From an uncultured Microbulbifer sp. (GTDB lineage: Bacteria; Pseudomonadota; Gammaproteobacteria; Pseudomonadales; Cellvibrionaceae): a DNA stretch of 64,000 nucleotides. A program made the translations under genes and the position numbers. The notes beneath the pieces were generated by a model, which made no database searches, had not been told where the DNA came from, and saw nothing but the letters and a program-made list of their open reading frames with translations. The stretch is from NCBI RefSeq assembly GCF_947489355.1, contig NZ_CANLDD010000001.1, positions 310,001-374,000 of the forward strand, written 5' to 3'. Positions 41,581 through 52,809 of the stretch are shown one piece after another. Position 1 is the first letter of the stretch. Each line of letters begins with the position of its first letter.

Positions 41581-44562
41581 TCATTGGGTGATAACCATCA
41601 CCTCAGTTTCCGCGAAAACCTGCTCACCGTCGCCGTGGTTCAGGATGCCGAGGGCGCGGGTATCGGGCGCCAACCCCATCCACTCAAGCGCGATCGTACC
41701 GCTGCTATTCAGCTGCGCCTGACCCGGTGCATTCAACTGGGTATTGCCACTGTCACCGGTCAGGTTGAAATTGAACAGCGTGAAAGGCGTTGCGCCCGCG
41801 GCAGAGGCGTAGTCATCGACAAACGCGGCGTATTCCCCAGGCACAGGGTTACGTATGGTCACGGACTCAGTAGAGGTTTCAGAGCCGCTGGTTCCCACTT
41901 CCGGAAAATCGGGAGCCGGCCCAAACACCCGTAAATCCAGATCATCGCTACCGCTGCCATCGCCCACATCGGCATCGAACAGGGCTACACGGGCCAGATT
42001 CGTCCCTTCCGGCACGTCGAATAAGATTAGTTGGGAACCACCGTCTTCTACGCTGCCGGGATTTGCCACGCCTTCCGCCAAGCCGTTTACAATCACCTGG
42101 AAGTTGCCGTTATAACCGAACTGTACATCCAGATCGAGGCTACCAGCGGTGCCTTCAGCGGCGACCTGTGTTGGCGCAGACAAGGCTACCGGACGGACGG
42201 CAACAGGGCTGCGCACATGGTAGCGGGTGCCCACAGATTGCCAGGTCAGGTCGCCGAAAGCCCACTTATTCATCGCGGCGTCTTCAGTGACGGTTAAGGT
42301 GACCTCAAACTCCGCGCTTTCCCCCTCCCTCAATCGCAGCACGCGCGGATGTACCTGCACCTCGACACCAACCGGTGCATTGACCGAGACCCAGTACCAT
42401 TTTGAACCGCGGGATACGCTGGTGACTCGGCGCTTCACGGTTTGGGTTCCCACCAGTGCACCGATACCGATGGAGGGCAGGTTCAAGTCGCTGGCGTCAA
42501 GGGAATAACCCAGGCTATCCAGATTGTCACAGGTGGTGCGCTCGACAATTTGCGGCTGATTTTCGGCACCGCATAAAAATGCCAGGTAGTCATTAAAACC
42601 GGCATCGTAAACCAGGCCGGGGTGGAGGGCGGCGGAGGGTGCGATAGCGCCGGCACCGATATCAAACGGATCTGCCATTTCCGGGCCGAATGTTTTGCGT
42701 AAATCGGTGCGAGCCGTACTCATAAGCGCGGACTTGGCCATTGCCGGAGACCAGTCCGGGTGGGCCTGTTTCAGCAGCGCCATCACCCCGGCCACATGGG
42801 GGCTGGCCATGGAGGTACCACTCAGGCGGCCAAACAGGTTGCCACCGCTCAGAACCGGTGAAATACCGGCGAGAATACCGACACCCGGTGCCGCCACATC
42901 CGGCTTGATAATATCCGGCGCACCGGCATTGTAGCCCCGGGAGGAAAAGCTGGCGATACGATCTTGGCGGGAAATCTGCAGTGTGGGGTCCAATATGCCA
43001 CTGACGTCCTCACTGCCCACAATCAACTCGCCATCCGCGTAGCGGATCATCACACCGGGGATACGCGTGTCCGGCGCAGACATGGCAATCGGATCAAAGC
43101 GGTCCGCCGCCGTGCCATCGTTGTATACGACGATCGCAATCGCACCGGCGTCTGCCGCATTATTGTACTTATCCGTAAAGGAGCAGCCTCCGCGTTTCAC
43201 CAGGGCGATTTTCCCTGCCATCGCCGCGCTGTTATCGAGTGCAGCACAGGCTTCGAGCGGCACACTGGCGAAGACAGGTGCAGACAGCAGCCCAGCGTCC
43301 TGCATGGAGACCGGGCCACTGCCCTCCAGGGCATCGTAAGTCCCGGCGATAGGCCCTGGCGACTCCACGCGCAATGCCGTACCAAAGCGCTGGTCATCCT
43401 CAGCGGCAGCCACTGCGGTGATCCAGGGCACGCCTGAAGGCGTGCCGATGGTTGCCGAACCGGGGCCCCCGTTGCCGGCGGAAGTGGCAACGAAAACACC
43501 CGCATCCGCAGCAAACAGGTATGCGATATCGTCCGCACCGGTAAAGACAGTGCTGCCCCCACCCACGGAGTAATTGATCACGTCCACGCCATCGGCCACG
43601 GCCTCATCAATGGCCGCCATGGCGTCCGCCGAGGAGCAACCACTGTCATCCGGGTCCGGCGCGTCCCAACATACTTTGTACACAGCAACGCGTGCCCGCG
43701 GCGCCATGCCGGTGAGGGTTTCCCCATCCGGTGTAACCACACCGTAGTTACCGGCGGCGGTGGTGGCGGTGTGGGTGCCGTGCCCGTCGACATCCCGCGC
43801 AGAGAGGAATTCGTAATCCGCCAGCGTGTTAGCGGAGCGGAAAGCGTCGGAGAAGGACCTGGCCTTGATCAGTTTGTTGTTACAGGTAAAGGCGGCGTCA
43901 TTGGGGTTAAACTCGGTATTGCCGAAATCACAGCCCTCTCCAACAAAGGATTCGGGCACGGGCCCGTAGGGAATAAAGGCGCCGCGATTGCCCTGGCGAG
44001 GCGTGGGGGTGTCGGCAACACTCAATTGCTCGGGGTGAATACCGCTATCGATCACACCGACAACCACATTTTCACCGGTTATCCCCCACAGCCAGGGGCT
44101 GGGTATACGGGTCAGACCGAGAAAGTCCGCAGTGGAATCTGTGTGGGGCTTGAGCAGGCGATCTTTCCATAAGCCCCTTACATCCTTATGGCTTCGCAAT
44201 TCCTCGGCTTCCTTTTCGCTCATAACCGCAGCGAAACCGTTAAAAGCCGTGTCGTACTCATGCACCTTGCGCGCACTGGGAATAGAGGACAGCACCCGTT
44301 CACGGCGCGATTTGAGGAAACCGGCATAGTGGCGGTAGCTGTCACTGCGCCGGTCCAGCCTGCGCTGGATAGCGGATTTGGCCACGGACGATCCGGAGAC
44401 GGCGCCGCTGTGAGAGGATAGCGGTTCGCCATTCAGTTGAACGATATAAACCTTTCTATGCTTTTCAAAATTGGCAGCGGGTTTGTCCCCGCCCGTATTA
44501 GAGAAACTGCTGCCCGAAATCAGCAGTCCTGTTATTAGCGCGGGAATTATTGTTGTTTTCAT
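41581..44562 (-). CDS. Secreted subtilisin-like serine protease (S8), copy 2
   Basis: A 993-residue paralogue of the gene at 37618, with the same order: signal peptide, I9 propeptide, S8 domain (VIDSG, GHGTH, GTSMASPH), PA insert (KIALVKRGGCSFTDK), fibronectin-like region and C-terminal region. The copies are similar along their whole length. Differences include loss of a Glu-rich loop near residue 305 (DAPDPDDSGC against DAPEPEEGEE in copy 1) and changes in the propeptide. Each copy has its own terminator and probably its own promoter. Confidence 0.92.
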   Translation of the reverse strand: MKTTIIPALITGLLISGSSFSNTGGDKPAANFEKHRKVYIVQLNGEPLSSHSGAVSGSSVAKSAIQRRLDRRSDSYRHYAGFLKSRRERVLSSIPSARKVHEYDTAFNGFAAVMSEKEAEELRSHKDVRGLWKDRLLKPHTDSTADFLGLTRIPSPWLWGITGENVVVGVIDSGIHPEQLSVADTPTPRQGNRGAFIPYGPVPESFVGEGCDFGNTEFNPNDAAFTCNNKLIKARSFSDAFRSANTLADYEFLSARDVDGHGTHTATTAAGNYGVVTPDGETLTGMAPRARVAVYKVCWDAPDPDDSGCSSADAMAAIDEAVADGVDVINYSVGGGSTVFTGADDIAYLFAADAGVFVATSAGNGGPGSATIGTPSGVPWITAVAAAEDDQRFGTALRVESPGPIAGTYDALEGSGPVSMQDAGLLSAPVFASVPLEACAALDNSAAMAGKIALVKRGGCSFTDKYNNAADAGAIAIVVYNDGTAADRFDPIAMSAPDTRIPGVMIRYADGELIVGSEDVSGILDPTLQISRQDRIASFSSRGYNAGAPDIIKPDVAAPGVGILAGISPVLSGGNLFGRLSGTSMASPHVAGVMALLKQAHPDWSPAMAKSALMSTARTDLRKTFGPEMADPFDIGAGAIAPSAALHPGLVYDAGFNDYLAFLCGAENQPQIVERTTCDNLDSLGYSLDASDLNLPSIGIGALVGTQTVKRRVTSVSRGSKWYWVSVNAPVGVEVQVHPRVLRLREGESAEFEVTLTVTEDAAMNKWAFGDLTWQSVGTRYHVRSPVAVRPVALSAPTQVAAEGTAGSLDLDVQFGYNGNFQVIVNGLAEGVANPGSVEDGGSQLILFDVPEGTNLARVALFDADVGDGSGSDDLDLRVFGPAPDFPEVGTSGSETSTESVTIRNPVPGEYAAFVDDYASAAGATPFTLFNFNLTGDSGNTQLNAPGQAQLNSSGTIALEWMGLAPDTRALGILNHGDGEQVFAETEVMVITQ

Positions 44563-44872
44563 TGAAAAGTTCCTTTTTTGTTTTTACGCAGGCGGGAAAA
44601 TAGCGGCAAGCGGGGTTAATCGTTGTAACACTGCGGCATGCACTGCATCTTCAATGCCGCCCAACAAGACCCTCTTCCAAACGCCGCGCCCATCCATGGT
44701 CTGTCAGAAATAGCGGTTGCTATGGTGGACTTGCCCGTCCCATTACCAGCTTTTAAAGGAATGTTGCCCACAACTCAATGTGTTGGCATTCAATTCTTCG
44801 TGTAGTGATGATTGGGGTGAAAATGGCAGGGAGAGAAAGATAAGCAAGTCAGGTATGTGCAAATCGACCGGT
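44563..44872. other. Gap upstream of subtilase 2
   Basis: It contains the promoter region of the subtilase. No supportable ORF or RNA. Confidence 0.5.
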
Positions 44873-45460
44873 TCAAGGCGCAACCGGGCTTCCGGTTGCG
44901 CCCTCCACACACCCGCCCAACAAAAACCGGGCAAACTGCGTTAGGTCCGCAAATAAAAGCGTGTTCTCGAGGTGTGGATTGGGCTGTTCCATCAACTTTT
45001 GCAGCGTGCGTTCACCCTCGCCGGATTTGAGTAATACCGGCTTGCAGCCTTTTACCAGTGCCAACTGCAAATCCTCAAGCTTGTCCCCAAGCAGATAGCA
45101 GCCGTGCAGACTGGTATCGAACTCCGCCTCTATCGCCTCGAGCAATCCCGGCTTGGGTTTGCGACAGCGGCAATGATCCTCGGGGCCGTGAGGGCAATAG
45201 AAGATAGCGGCGATCTCGCCACCGGCATCCTCCACCAGGGCACGCAGCCTGGTGTGTATGGCCTCCAAGTCATCGAGATCGAACCGACCCAGCGTCAGAC
45301 CGCTCTGGTTGGTAGCGATCACCAGTTGGTAGCCGGCACGACTGAGGGCTGCCAGCGCTTCAATACTGCCGGGGCAGGGCTGCCACTCGTCGGCGGACCT
45401 GACGAAAGTGCCGGGGTTTTCGTTGATAACCCCGTCGCGCCCGAGAATAATCATAGGCAT
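44873..45460 (-). CDS. gmhB: GmhB-like HAD phosphatase (heptose 1,7-bisphosphate type) lacking the nucleophilic Asp
   Basis: A 195-residue HAD-family protein. GmhB removes the 1-phosphate from D-glycero-D-manno-heptose 1,7-bisphosphate for the LPS core. Motif II TNQSG, the zinc ligands in CPHGPEDHCRC, RKPKPG (motif III) and GDKLED (motif IV) are all kept. Motif I reads ILGRDGVIN where the family has LDRDG: the first Asp, the covalent nucleophile, is Gly (codon GGG). If real this should abolish phosphatase activity. It lies 58 bases after glyS in the same direction, a common gammaproteobacterial order. The C-terminal tail is longer than in E. coli. Confidence 0.85.
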   Translation of the reverse strand: MPMIILGRDGVINENPGTFVRSADEWQPCPGSIEALAALSRAGYQLVIATNQSGLTLGRFDLDDLEAIHTRLRALVEDAGGEIAAIFYCPHGPEDHCRCRKPKPGLLEAIEAEFDTSLHGCYLLGDKLEDLQLALVKGCKPVLLKSGEGERTLQKLMEQPNPHLENTLLFADLTQFARFLLGGCVEGATGSPVAP

Positions 45461-45518
45461 GGCAGACTTGCCCTGTTGTTATTGAGCCGGGGTGCAGAGC
45501 CCCCGGTTCAAATAGTCG

Positions 45519-47600
45519 TTACTTGGCCGGTACCAGCAGGGAAATGTCGGCAACTTCCAGGAACAGCGCGCGCAGTTGAGCCAGCAGAGCCAAGCGGTTA
45601 TCGCGCAGTTGCTCGTCGTCACTCATCACCATCACATGGTCAAAGAAGGTGTCCACGGTTTCGCGCAAACCCGCCAGACCGGCGAGCCCCTCTGCGAACA
45701 GGGCATCGCGGTACAGTGGCGCCACCTCGGAGCGGGCCACCTGCACAGCGGCGAACAGGGCCTTCTCCGCTTCTTCCTGCAACAGGGCCTCGTCAATATT
45801 GCCAGGCACGGCGGTTTCCAGCTTGGCGAGGATATTGGAGACGCGCTTGTTGGCGGCAGCCAGGGCGCCGGACTCCGGCAGTAGGCTGAAGGCGTTCACC
45901 GCATGCACGCGGTTGTCGATATCCAGCGGGCGCGACAGTTTGCGTGCTGCCACCGACATAAACACCTCGGTGGCAATACCCTGGTCCTCGTAGCGGGCGC
46001 GAAAGCGCTCCAGCACATACTGCAGCGCCTGCTCCACAACCCTGTCGTACTCGCCCAAGGCAGTGCGAGGATAGTTGTCGCGGGCCAGCTTCAGCAGTTG
46101 GCGCAGATCCAAGTCGAGACGCTTTTCCACCAGGAGGCGGATAATACCCAGACTGGCGCGGCGCAGGGCGAAGGGGTCGCGGGAGCCGCTGGGGGGCTGG
46201 CCGATGCCGAAGATGCCCACCAGGGTATCCAGGCGGTCCGCCAGGGCGAGTACGGTACCGGTCTCACTGGTGGGCAGCTCGTCACCGGCGAACTTGGGCA
46301 TGTACTGTTCATACATGGCCTTGGCCACATCCAGCGGCTCGCTGTCGTTTTCCGCGTAGTAGTAACCGGCGATGCCCTGCATATCGGCAAACTCGAACAC
46401 CATCTCAGTGACCAAGTCCGACTTGCACAGACGCCCGGCGCGTTCAGCCCAGTCACCGTTGGCACCCACCTGCTCAGCGATGGCGCGCGCCAGAGCGGAG
46501 ACCCGCTCGGTCTTGTCGTAGACGCTGCCCAGGTGCTGCTGAAACACGATCTGGCGCAATTTTTCGCGGCGCGATTCCAAGCTGGTCTTTTTGTCGGTCT
46601 CGAAGAAGAAAGCGGCATCTGCCAGTCGCGGGCGGATAACACGCTCATTGCCGCGAATCACCTGGGCGGCATCCTGGCTCTCGATATTGGCAACGGTGAT
46701 AAAAAAGGGCAGCAGTTGACCACCTTCATCCACCACGTGGAAATATTTCTGGTGCGCCTTCATAGAGGAGATCAAAGCCTCCGTAGGGACCTCCAGGAAG
46801 CGCTCCTCAAAGCGGCCGGTGAGAGCCACGGGCCACTCCACCAGGGCGGTCACTTCATCGAGCAGGTCATCGTCGATCACCGCCTCACCGTTGACGTTAT
46901 CGGCCTCGGCAATCACCTGGGCGCGAATCGCCTCGCGGCGCGCGGCAAAATCCGCCAGTACATAGCCGGGCTCACGCAGTACCTGAGCGTAGTCGTGGGC
47001 GGAGTGGATCTCCAACGCGCGGTCGCAGTGGAAGCGGTGGCCGCGGCTGCTTTTGCCGGCCTTGAGGCCGAGCACTTTGCCCTCCACCACTGTGTTGCCA
47101 AACAGCATCACCAGCCAGTATACCGGGCGCACGAATTCCTCGCGGCGCGCGCCCCAACGCATGCGCCGGGGGATGGGCAGTTGTGCCAGGGCCTTTTCTA
47201 CAATACCGGGCAGGAGAGATTCGGTCTCGGCGCCTTTCTGTTCACTGATAAAGGCCAGACGTTCGCCTTTGTCGGTCTCCTTGCGGCCCAATGCCTCCAC
47301 GGTGACACCGTTGCTGCGCGCGAAGCCCTCGGCGGCCCTGCTGGGGTTACCCACTTTGTCGAAGGCGACTTTGACCGCCGGGCCAAGTTTTTCTATTTGT
47401 TTGTTCTGCTGTTTGTCCGCCAGACCGAAAACCGCGACTGCCAGACGGCGCGGACTGGCGTAGGCTTTGACTTCGCCAAATGTCAGCTCGGCGCCTTTTA
47501 AACCCTGGGTGATCCCTTCGGCAAAGGCGTCCATCAGTTTGTGCAGCGCTTTTGGCGGCAGCTCCTCGGTTCCCAGTTCTACCAGAAAGTCCTGCGCCAT
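45519..47600 (-). CDS. glyS: Glycyl-tRNA synthetase beta subunit
   Basis: A 693-residue beta chain of the tetrameric (alpha2beta2) bacterial GlyRS, starting [19 protein letters not shown], the classic N-terminus. It binds tRNA-Gly, and the C-terminal DALR-like region contacts the anticodon. Length agrees with the E. coli protein (689). Its ATG overlaps the glyQ stop (TAATG), so the subunits are made in equal amount. A 532-codon open frame on the opposite strand is a shadow. Confidence 0.97.
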   Translation of the reverse strand: MAQDFLVELGTEELPPKALHKLMDAFAEGITQGLKGAELTFGEVKAYASPRRLAVAVFGLADKQQNKQIEKLGPAVKVAFDKVGNPSRAAEGFARSNGVTVEALGRKETDKGERLAFISEQKGAETESLLPGIVEKALAQLPIPRRMRWGARREEFVRPVYWLVMLFGNTVVEGKVLGLKAGKSSRGHRFHCDRALEIHSAHDYAQVLREPGYVLADFAARREAIRAQVIAEADNVNGEAVIDDDLLDEVTALVEWPVALTGRFEERFLEVPTEALISSMKAHQKYFHVVDEGGQLLPFFITVANIESQDAAQVIRGNERVIRPRLADAAFFFETDKKTSLESRREKLRQIVFQQHLGSVYDKTERVSALARAIAEQVGANGDWAERAGRLCKSDLVTEMVFEFADMQGIAGYYYAENDSEPLDVAKAMYEQYMPKFAGDELPTSETGTVLALADRLDTLVGIFGIGQPPSGSRDPFALRRASLGIIRLLVEKRLDLDLRQLLKLARDNYPRTALGEYDRVVEQALQYVLERFRARYEDQGIATEVFMSVAARKLSRPLDIDNRVHAVNAFSLLPESGALAAANKRVSNILAKLETAVPGNIDEALLQEEAEKALFAAVQVARSEVAPLYRDALFAEGLAGLAGLRETVDTFFDHVMVMSDDEQLRDNRLALLAQLRALFLEVADISLLVPAK

Positions 47601-48589
47601 TACGGCTTCTCCTTTTGTTCGGTAACTTCCGCCAGGATATCTGCGCGCAGTGCTTCATCCGCCAGGGGGAACCCCAATGCGCGCCGCGCATCGTAGTAAG
47701 CCCGGGCCACCGCGCGGGCCAGGGCGCGCACACGCAGGATATAGCGCTGGCGCTCGGTGACCGAGATGGCGTGGCGCGCGTCCAGCAGGTTAAAGGCGTG
47801 GGAAGCCTTCATCACCTGCTCGTAGGCGGGCAGCGGCAGGCCCAGTTCAATCAGACGCGTACTATCGCGTTCACAGTGATCGAAGGTGGCAAATAGGAAT
47901 TCCACGTCGGCATGTTCAAAGTTATAGCGGGACATCTCCACTTCGTTCTGGTGGAAAACATCGCCGTAGGTGATGGGGCTGCCGTCCGGGTTGCGTGTCC
48001 ACACCAGGTCGTAGATGGATTCCACGCTCTGCAGGTACATAGCGATGCGCTCCAGTCCGTAAGTAATCTCTCCGGTGACCGGGTAGCACTCCAGGCCACC
48101 TACCTGCTGGAAGTAGGTAAACTGGGTTACCTCCATACCGTTCAGCCACACCTCCCAGCCGAGGCCCCAGGCACCCAGGGTCGGGGATTCCCAGTTATCC
48201 TCCACAAAGCGGATATCGTGGATGGCTGGGTCCACACCCATGGTGCGCAGGCTGTCGAGGTACAGTTCCTGGATATTGTCCGGGGACGGCTTCATCACCA
48301 CCTGGTATTGGTAATAGTGCTGCAGGCGGTTGGGGTTTTCGCCATAGCGGCCGTCGGTGGGGCGGCGGCACGGCTGCACATAGGCCGCATTCCAGTTTTC
48401 CGGACCCACGGCGCGCAGGAAGGTCGCTGGATGAAAGGTGCCGGCACCCACTTCCATATCCAGAGGCTGTAGAATGACGCACCCCTGGCGCGCCCAATAA
48501 TCCTGTAGGGCAAAAGCAAGTCCCTGAAAGGTACTGAGATCGTATTGCTTGGACACCGCTATCTCCGCATCAGTATCAGCTGTGGGCAA
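47600..48589 (-). CDS. glyQ: Glycyl-tRNA synthetase alpha subunit
   Basis: A 329-residue catalytic chain of class II GlyRS. Typical segments are [43 protein letters not shown] (motif 2 region), [20 protein letters not shown] and [21 protein letters not shown] (motif 3). It forms glycyl-adenylate and charges tRNA-Gly with GlyS. It leads the glyQ-glyS-gmhB unit and is divergent from the acyltransferase at 48715. Confidence 0.97.
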   Translation of the reverse strand: MPTADTDAEIAVSKQYDLSTFQGLAFALQDYWARQGCVILQPLDMEVGAGTFHPATFLRAVGPENWNAAYVQPCRRPTDGRYGENPNRLQHYYQYQVVMKPSPDNIQELYLDSLRTMGVDPAIHDIRFVEDNWESPTLGAWGLGWEVWLNGMEVTQFTYFQQVGGLECYPVTGEITYGLERIAMYLQSVESIYDLVWTRNPDGSPITYGDVFHQNEVEMSRYNFEHADVEFLFATFDHCERDSTRLIELGLPLPAYEQVMKASHAFNLLDARHAISVTERQRYILRVRALARAVARAYYDARRALGFPLADEALRADILAEVTEQKEKP

Positions 48590-48714
48590 AGGGTCGCAAT
48601 TATAGCGGTAGCAGCTCTCGCGCTTAAAGCGCTATGGCCGCGGCGGGCAGTTTGAGTGGCCGTGCCAGGTCCCGTGGCCGTTTGCTGCGGCGTTTTGTAT
48701 AGGAAGTGATTGCA

Positions 48715-49602
48715 GTGGATATTAAGGGGTACCTCGCGGCAGGTGTACTGAAACTGGTGGGCAGACTGCCACTGAAATGGGCGCAGCGCCTGGGGCGCTG
48801 CGCCGGCGGGCTGGCGGTGCTATTTCGCACAGAGGGCCTGCGCTTGAGCCGTATCAACCTGCAGCTCTGCTATCCGGCCATGGACGCCGGGAAACGGGAG
48901 CAACTGGCCCGCGACAGTGTCGTGAGCACCGCCATAGCAGGCTGTGAAATGGCGAGCCTCTGGCGTCACCCCTGGGCTACCAATGAAAACGCCATCGTGG
49001 GGGTGCGCAACCTGCAGTTGCTGTCACAGGGCGAAGAGGATGGCCGCGGCACACTGATGCTGATGCCGCATACCGGCAACTGGGAAATTTTCGGTCTCTT
49101 CCTGGCGTCCTTGGGACCTTCCATGGCGCTATATGCGCCGCCGAAAATTGCCGCCCTGGACCCGATTATCCGCACGGGCCGCGAGGAGACCGGCGCCCGC
49201 ATGGTGCCCACCAATATTCACGGCGTACGCGCCCTGCTCAAGTGCCTGAAGGCTGGCCATGTCGCCATGGTGCTGCCGGACCAGGAGCCGGATATGGGCG
49301 GCGACTTCGCCCCCTTCTTCGGGCGTCCGGCACTCACGATGACCCTGGCCCACAACCTGTTGAAACGCACCCAATGCCACTGTGTATTCGGGTTTGGAAA
49401 GCGGGTCAAGGGTGGCTTTGAACTGGTTTTCCTACCCGCGGAAAAGGCGATCTACAGCGACGAGCAGAAAGTTTCCCTGGCGGCCATGAACCGCGGTGTG
49501 GAGGCCTGTATTGCCACCGCACCGGAGCAGTACCAGTGGGAGTACAAGCGCTTTCGCAAACAGCCGCAGGGAAAAAGCACCATCTATCGCAAGAAAAAAT
49601 AG
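48715..49602 (+). CDS. Lipid A-type acyltransferase (LpxL/HtrB family)
   Basis: A protein of about 295 residues. The catalytic H-x4-E motif is HTGNWE; a downstream LPDQEPDMGGDFAPFFGRPA block is typical of late lipid A acyltransferases. It should add a secondary acyl chain to lipid A at the inner membrane. The start is taken as the GTG at 48715, spaced 8 bases from AGGAAG; the GTG at 48706 is too close to that site. Divergent from glyQ. Confidence 0.88.
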   Translation: MDIKGYLAAGVLKLVGRLPLKWAQRLGRCAGGLAVLFRTEGLRLSRINLQLCYPAMDAGKREQLARDSVVSTAIAGCEMASLWRHPWATNENAIVGVRNLQLLSQGEEDGRGTLMLMPHTGNWEIFGLFLASLGPSMALYAPPKIAALDPIIRTGREETGARMVPTNIHGVRALLKCLKAGHVAMVLPDQEPDMGGDFAPFFGRPALTMTLAHNLLKRTQCHCVFGFGKRVKGGFELVFLPAEKAIYSDEQKVSLAAMNRGVEACIATAPEQYQWEYKRFRKQPQGKSTIYRKKK

Positions 49603-49641
49603 AGCCTGTGACGGCACCTCTACTGTTAACCAGCGGCCCCC

Positions 49642-50829
49642 TTAAGTCCCGTGACGAAATGCTACAATCACCGGCATGCGCGCTGCGCGCCAGGCGGGGA
49701 AAAAACCGCTGACAAAGCCGATCACCAACGCCAGTATCGCCCCCTGCAGGAACAACTCCGGCGACATCTCAAAGCTGAAAACCACCTGGGTAAAACTACC
49801 CCCCAGGGTGGAGGTATTCAGACCGTCAAAAAAACCAAAAGCGGCGAAAGAACCGAGGAGACCTCCGGCGACCGCCAGTACCAGGGCCTCGGCAATCGTA
49901 CCGCAGAAGGCGGACACACTGCTGAAACCCAGCGCGCGCAGAGTGGCGATCTCCCTGGCCCGGTCCGCCACCGAGGTGTACATGGTGTTGAGCGCACCGG
50001 CCAGGGCACCGAGGGCCATAATGGCACTGATAATCCAGCCGAAAACGGCGATGTATTGCAGTTGTTTACCCTGACTGGCGAAATAGCCGCGCTCGGTCTG
50101 GACCTCCAGGTTCAGACGCGGTTCCCGCTCAATGGTCTTCTGTAGCGGCCCAAGGTCTCCGTCATTGTCCAGCTTCACCCGGATCGACTGATAGCTGTTG
50201 CCGCGGTTGTAGTGGCTCTGGATAATATTGATATCCGCCCACAGCTCGCTTTCAAAAATATTGCCACCAGTGGCAAATACGCCAACCACGGTCCACAGGT
50301 TTTTGCCAAAACGCACCGTCCTGCCGATCTCGAAGCCGTCGAACTCACGCAGTACCCCTTCACCCACAACCATCTCATTGGTACCCGGGGTAAACAGGCG
50401 TCCCTCTACCAAACGCATATTGGTACGCATATCCATACCGGCTTTGTTGAGTCCGCGCAGGGGGATATTGGCCTCGGTACCGCTGGACTTCTTGATCCCA
50501 TCCACAATCACGTAAAGCTCCGGTGAAATCATCGGACCGCTGCTATCCTGCGCGACACCGGCTGAAGCGCCAATCAGGTTGACCTGATCCTGCAGAACCA
50601 CCGAATTGAGTTCGGTTGAAGAACCCTCACGCATCAGGATGGCGATCTGGCTGGAGCCGGCCCCACGCATGGTCTCCTCGAAACCCTTGGCCATGGCGAG
50701 AAACGCCAGCAATATTGCCACCACCACTGCCGAGGCCAGCACCATAGCCAGCGACATCCACAGGCGGCGGCGCAAACTACCGAGATTCATCAGGGTCACC
50801 GAGACAATTTGTGCAATAAGAGAACCCAT
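49642..50829 (-). CDS. ABC transporter permease, MacB/FtsX-like (second permease)
   Basis: A protein of about 395 residues starting at ATG after GGGAGGGAAAAGA. The topology is MacB-like: one N-terminal membrane helix (LGSLRRRLWMSLAMVLASAVVVAILLAF), a large periplasmic domain, then three C-terminal helices with the FtsX segment REIATLRALGFSSVSAF. It is last in a four-gene operon with adaptor, ATPase and a first permease. The role is probably export of a lipid or small molecule, or envelope-stress signalling; the substrate is unknown. Confidence 0.85.
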   Translation of the reverse strand: MGSLIAQIVSVTLMNLGSLRRRLWMSLAMVLASAVVVAILLAFLAMAKGFEETMRGAGSSQIAILMREGSSTELNSVVLQDQVNLIGASAGVAQDSSGPMISPELYVIVDGIKKSSGTEANIPLRGLNKAGMDMRTNMRLVEGRLFTPGTNEMVVGEGVLREFDGFEIGRTVRFGKNLWTVVGVFATGGNIFESELWADINIIQSHYNRGNSYQSIRVKLDNDGDLGPLQKTIEREPRLNLEVQTERGYFASQGKQLQYIAVFGWIISAIMALGALAGALNTMYTSVADRAREIATLRALGFSSVSAFCGTIAEALVLAVAGGLLGSFAAFGFFDGLNTSTLGGSFTQVVFSFEMSPELFLQGAILALVIGFVSGFFPAWRAARMPVIVAFRHGT

Positions 50830-50905
50830 TCTTTTCCCTCCCTGTCGGAGTTTTGATGTAGTACCCGGTATAAAAAGGACCACAACAGGCTGACTATCAG
50901 CCGGA

Positions 50906-52062
50906 TTATTGTTGTCGGTTAAATGCCGTGGCGATATTCAGCCGCAGCGCGTTAAACGCCGGCAGCAGCCCGGTGACCAGGCCGAGCAGCAGCATAAATA
51001 CCAATGCCTGCAGGGCGATATTGCCACCCAAAATCAGGTTGGGTAAGAATCTTGCAAGAAAGGTTTTCCCCCCTTCAACCAAAAGCCAGGCGGCCGCCAG
51101 CCCGGAGAGCCCGCCAATCAGTGCAATCAGCATGGACTCGGATAACACCATACGAAAAATCCTCGTGCTGGAAAATCCCAGGGTTTTCAGTACGGCAATT
51201 TCTCCGGTGCGCTCGCGAATGGACAGCGCCATGGTATTGCCAACCACGACAAGAATGGTGAAAAAAGCGGTAAATACCACCGAGAAAATGATCAGGCCGA
51301 TATTGCCTATCTGCTCGATAAAGGCTTTATTAAAGGCTTCTTCCGTACTGGTGTCGGTTTCATTCTGGGAATTGGCAAAGCTATCGTCGATGGCCTTCGC
51401 CACCTTTTCATTCAGCGATGGATCGTCGGTGGTGAGTGCCATCCAACCGATCCAGTCGCCACCAAAGGTTTGGGTTTCCATAAAATACTGGTAGTGGAAC
51501 AGCATCTGGCGGGTATCGTACTGTTCGTTATCCCCTTTAAAAATGCCAGAGACGATAAATTCCCAGGTATAGCCGCCGTCTTTATGGGTAAAGATATTCG
51601 AGGAAACCGGAATTCTGTCGCCAATTTTCCAGCCGTACATCTCTGCCAGTTTTTCCCCCACCAAGGCCCCTTGTCGGTTGTTGAGCCAGGCCTGTTTCTG
51701 CGCCTCGGGAATAATAACTTCTTCGTAGACGCGCAGATAGGATTCAGGCTCTACCGCCATGGAGACAATTTGTTTGGCCGGCTCCTGATAGTAACCGCCA
51801 AACCAGTTCAGGTGGGTGACGTCCTTCACTCCCGCCACCGCGGCGACTTTCTGGTAGTAGGCAATGGGCAGGGATTTGGTAAAGTTGATGCGGTTAAATA
51901 CCACCAGACGGTTGTCCGCGGAGAGTTCCACCCCGGAATTAAGTGCGCTTTTTAAGCTGGTAACTGCACCAAAGATCAAAAACGCAATAAAGATAGCAAA
52001 ACAGGTGAGGAACAGCCGTAAGGGCTTTCTCGTCATGTTTTTGTAAATTAAATAGAGGTCGT

Positions 52063-52066
<4 letters not shown>
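50906..52066 (-). CDS. ABC transporter permease, MacB/FtsX-like (first permease)
   Basis: A 386-residue protein with the same four-helix plan as the next gene and the signature GEIAVLKTLGFSSTRIFRMVLSES. The start ATG overlaps the ATPase stop (ATGA). Two different permeases in one operon suggest a heterodimeric transporter. The periplasmic part about 50-260 has the mixed fold of MacB. Confidence 0.87.
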
Positions 52067-52758
<692 letters not shown>

Positions 52759-52809
52759 CTCCAATCTCCTCGTAAAAGAATGAATCCGTTTGGCAAGTGC
52801 GTCTCGAAA

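Noticed and set aside
45903-47501. A 532-codon open frame antisense to glyS
   Set aside because: It mirrors the GC-rich codon pattern of glyS, whose protein matches the family from end to end. The antisense product shows no domain and no ribosome site.
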